The translations under genes and the position numbers were made by a program. A stretch of 64,000 nucleotides of DNA from CAWELS01 sp964468205 (GTDB lineage Bacteria; Acidobacteriota; Terriglobia; Bryobacterales; Bryobacteraceae), in assembly GCA_964468205.1 (NCBI GenBank), contig CAYXVG010000026.1, forward strand, positions 25,585 to 89,584, in the 5' to 3' direction. This document shows positions 62,637 to 64,000 of this stretch, piece after piece (position 1 is the stretch's first letter; the number at the start of each line of letters is the position of its first letter). The notes beneath the pieces are model-generated. The model saw nothing but the letters and a program-made list of their open reading frames with translations. It was not told the origin of the DNA and did not search any database.

Positions 62637-63509
62637 TCAGCTTTCTCTCCCCCCGCGACCGTCGTCGATCGGGTCTTCGGGATCGCTTGTTTCAACCCGC
62701 GGTTTGCCGGCCTGTACAGATCCGCCTGGCACGCCACAATGAATGCATCTTTTGTCGGTGAGGTGGTTCAGCTTGCAACACTTGACCGCCGCTTTTCCTT
62801 TGGTCGCCAGATAGACTTGGGAGGCGGCCAGCATTCCGAGCACCGGGGCGAGGATATAGACCCAAAAAGCGGTCCAAGTACCCGCCAGCGAAGCCGACGC
62901 GAGGCTTCTGGCCGGATTGATGCTCATGCCGGAAAGTGGAGCCTCCACCGTGATATAGAGGAACAGCAGGAGGCCGGCGAACCACCCCGTATATCGCCTC
63001 CAGCGGGTGTCATTGGTTGTGACGAGCACCATTAACATGAGTCCAAAACACATCGCGAACTCGGCGGCGAAGGCAACTCCGACCCCCGCTTCGCCTGGCG
63101 CGGTCACCAGAAACGAGACGGGCGAATCGCCGAAAGCTTCCCGTAGCACAAAGTAAACCAGCGACACACCCGTAATACCACCGATACACTGGGCAGCGGA
63201 GTAGAATACAGCGTCCCAAACCTTTATCTTTCTCATTCGCAGAAAGGTCACCGTCACGGCCGGATTGAGGTGGGCGCCGGACTGCTGTCCCCACGGCGAA
63301 TAAATAATGGTGACAGCGGTGAGACCCACGGCAAGCCCCATTAGCGCCCGGCGTACGACCGCCTGCGGAATTTCCGCGCGGATCGGAGAGCCGGGCGACT
63401 CCAAGAGGGTGGCGAAGAATCCGGCAGAGACCAGGAACATCCCGAGACCCGCAGCCTCCATCAGGTACTCCGGCCAGTGCTGTCGCAACGACTCGCCGAT
63501 CGTCTCCAC
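62637..63509 (-). CDS. Aquaporin/glycerol facilitator with C-terminal Cys cluster
   Basis: 290 residues from a GTG at 63509, directly after the SDR stop. Six hydrophobic helices. Both pore motifs are present: HLNPAVT in the first half and SINPARS in the second. The ~60-residue C-terminal extension has VKCCKLNHLTDKRCIHCG, two Cys pairs with a spacing suggestive of a zinc site, and a charged tail. Water or small polyol transport is expected. The extension is unusual for MIP proteins and could bind metal or protein. It sits between the SDR and GMC genes. Confidence 0.88.
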   Translation of the reverse strand: METIGESLRQHWPEYLMEAAGLGMFLVSAGFFATLLESPGSPIRAEIPQAVVRRALMGLAVGLTAVTIIYSPWGQQSGAHLNPAVTVTFLRMRKIKVWDAVFYSAAQCIGGITGVSLVYFVLREAFGDSPVSFLVTAPGEAGVGVAFAAEFAMCFGLMLMVLVTTNDTRWRRYTGWFAGLLLFLYITVEAPLSGMSINPARSLASASLAGTWTAFWVYILAPVLGMLAASQVYLATKGKAAVKCCKLNHLTDKRCIHCGVPGGSVQAGKPRVETSDPEDPIDDGRGGRES

Positions 63510-63511
63510 AG

Positions 63512-64000
63512 CTAGCCGCCTGTCGCGAAACCCGGATAGAGGGTCATGCCACCGTCCACGATAATGGTGGTTCCATTAATATAGTCTGCCTGATCGGAGG
63601 CGAGCCACGCCGCCGCACGGCCAATGTCCTCCGGCTCCCCGATCCGTTTGTACGGCACCAGTTTCATCAACGCTTCATAAGCGTCTGGTGTTTCCCAGGC
63701 CGCCGTGTTGATGGGAGTTCGTATGGCGCCGGGAGCAATGCTGTTCACACGTATCCGGTAGGGCGCCACCTCCAAAGCGATGCTTTTCATCATGAGCATC
63801 ACGCCGCCTTTGGAGGCAGCATAGTTGACGTGGCCGGCCCAGGGGATGACCTCGTGGACCGAGCTCATGCAAATGATCTTCCCGGCCGCGCAGGATACAT
63901 CGGCTTTCACTCCCCGGCGCTTAAACTCCCGGACCGCCTCCCGTGCGCACAGGAACTGGCCGGTGAGGTTAACGCCGATGACGAAGTTCCACTGATCAAG
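63512..64000 (-). CDS. gdh: Glucose 1-dehydrogenase-like SDR (5' end missing)
   Basis: The frame is open to the window edge (163 codons); only the C-terminal two-thirds are seen. Classical SDR motifs: NLTGQFLCAREAV, catalytic Ser in MSSVHEVIPWAGHVNYAASKGG (YxxxK Tyr/Lys), IRVNSIAPGAIRTPIN, IGEPEDIGRAAAWLASD and the end GMTLYPGFATGG. The SSVHE and GMTLYP motifs match glucose 1-dehydrogenases. NAD(P)-dependent sugar oxidation is likely. It starts the SDR-aquaporin-GMC series. Confidence 0.88.
   Translation of the reverse strand, partial: LDQWNFVIGVNLTGQFLCAREAVREFKRRGVKADVSCAAGKIICMSSVHEVIPWAGHVNYAASKGGVMLMMKSIALEVAPYRIRVNSIAPGAIRTPINTAAWETPDAYEALMKLVPYKRIGEPEDIGRAAAWLASDQADYINGTTIIVDGGMTLYPGFATGG

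Noticed and set aside
1..64000. tRNA, rRNA, insertion sequences, phage or CRISPR-Cas genes
   Set aside because: No cloverleaf, transposase, integrase, capsid or Cas motifs were recognised by eye; a covariance-model scan could still find a small RNA.

Overview
The window looks like a draft or metagenome-assembled contig from an Acidobacteriota bacterium, probably near Bryobacterales/Solibacter. I infer this from family composition, not from a marker gene. The clues are giant Oar-like TonB receptors with carboxypeptidase-regulatory N-domains, a TolB/TPR regulator of the Acidobacteria type, DUF3179 and DUF547 proteins and moderately high GC. There are three 100-N scaffold gaps. Two of them (12184-12283, 20763-20862) are flanked by the same 55 bp on both sides, so they are assembler overlaps rather than missing DNA. 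Removing them restores two intact genes. The gap at 7750-7849 shows no overlap and hides part of a glycosidase.

Layout. 1-6.1 kb: minus-strand run of a ZnuD-like TonB receptor with His/Asp/Glu loops, a membrane spermidine-synthase-like protein and a cytochrome c joined to a probable beta-barrel. 6.4-12.7 kb: orphan LytTR regulator, an Oar receptor with a secreted glycosidase, and a Trp/Cys-rich hypothetical protein. 12.7-22.2 kb: metal-related region with a second ZnuD-like receptor preceded by a DUF2946-like CxxC protein, HyuA, an exported Mn/Fe SOD, a third receptor with a CQNC plug motif also preceded by a DUF2946-like protein, and a divergent ECF sigma/anti-sigma pair. 22.3-36.2 kb: GT-C mannosyltransferase-like protein, a DUF3179-Oar pair, a DUF547-reductase pair, PrpD-like protein with a second flavin reductase, and class II fumarase.

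36.3-60.1 kb is a dense stress and carbohydrate island. It holds GH65 phosphorylase, OtsB and beta-phosphoglucomutase (disaccharide phosphorolysis), phosphofructokinase, two secreted SodC-fold proteins (one with no metal ligands), UPF0182, SRPBCC, BON, PRC-barrel and CBS proteins, a site-2-protease homologue with HDxxH, a TolB/TPR regulator, a sigma factor and a transaldolase homologue lacking its Schiff-base lysine. 60.2-64 kb: decayed VOC gene, GMC oxidoreductase, aquaporin and glucose-1-dehydrogenase-like SDR.

Most notable: the repeated DUF2946-TonB receptor cassettes next to a sigma/anti-sigma pair; three enzyme-fold proteins in one 10 kb stretch with altered or missing catalytic residues; and a six-BON gene cut in two by an 11-bp tandem duplication. 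No tRNA, rRNA, CRISPR array, insertion sequence or phage gene was seen.
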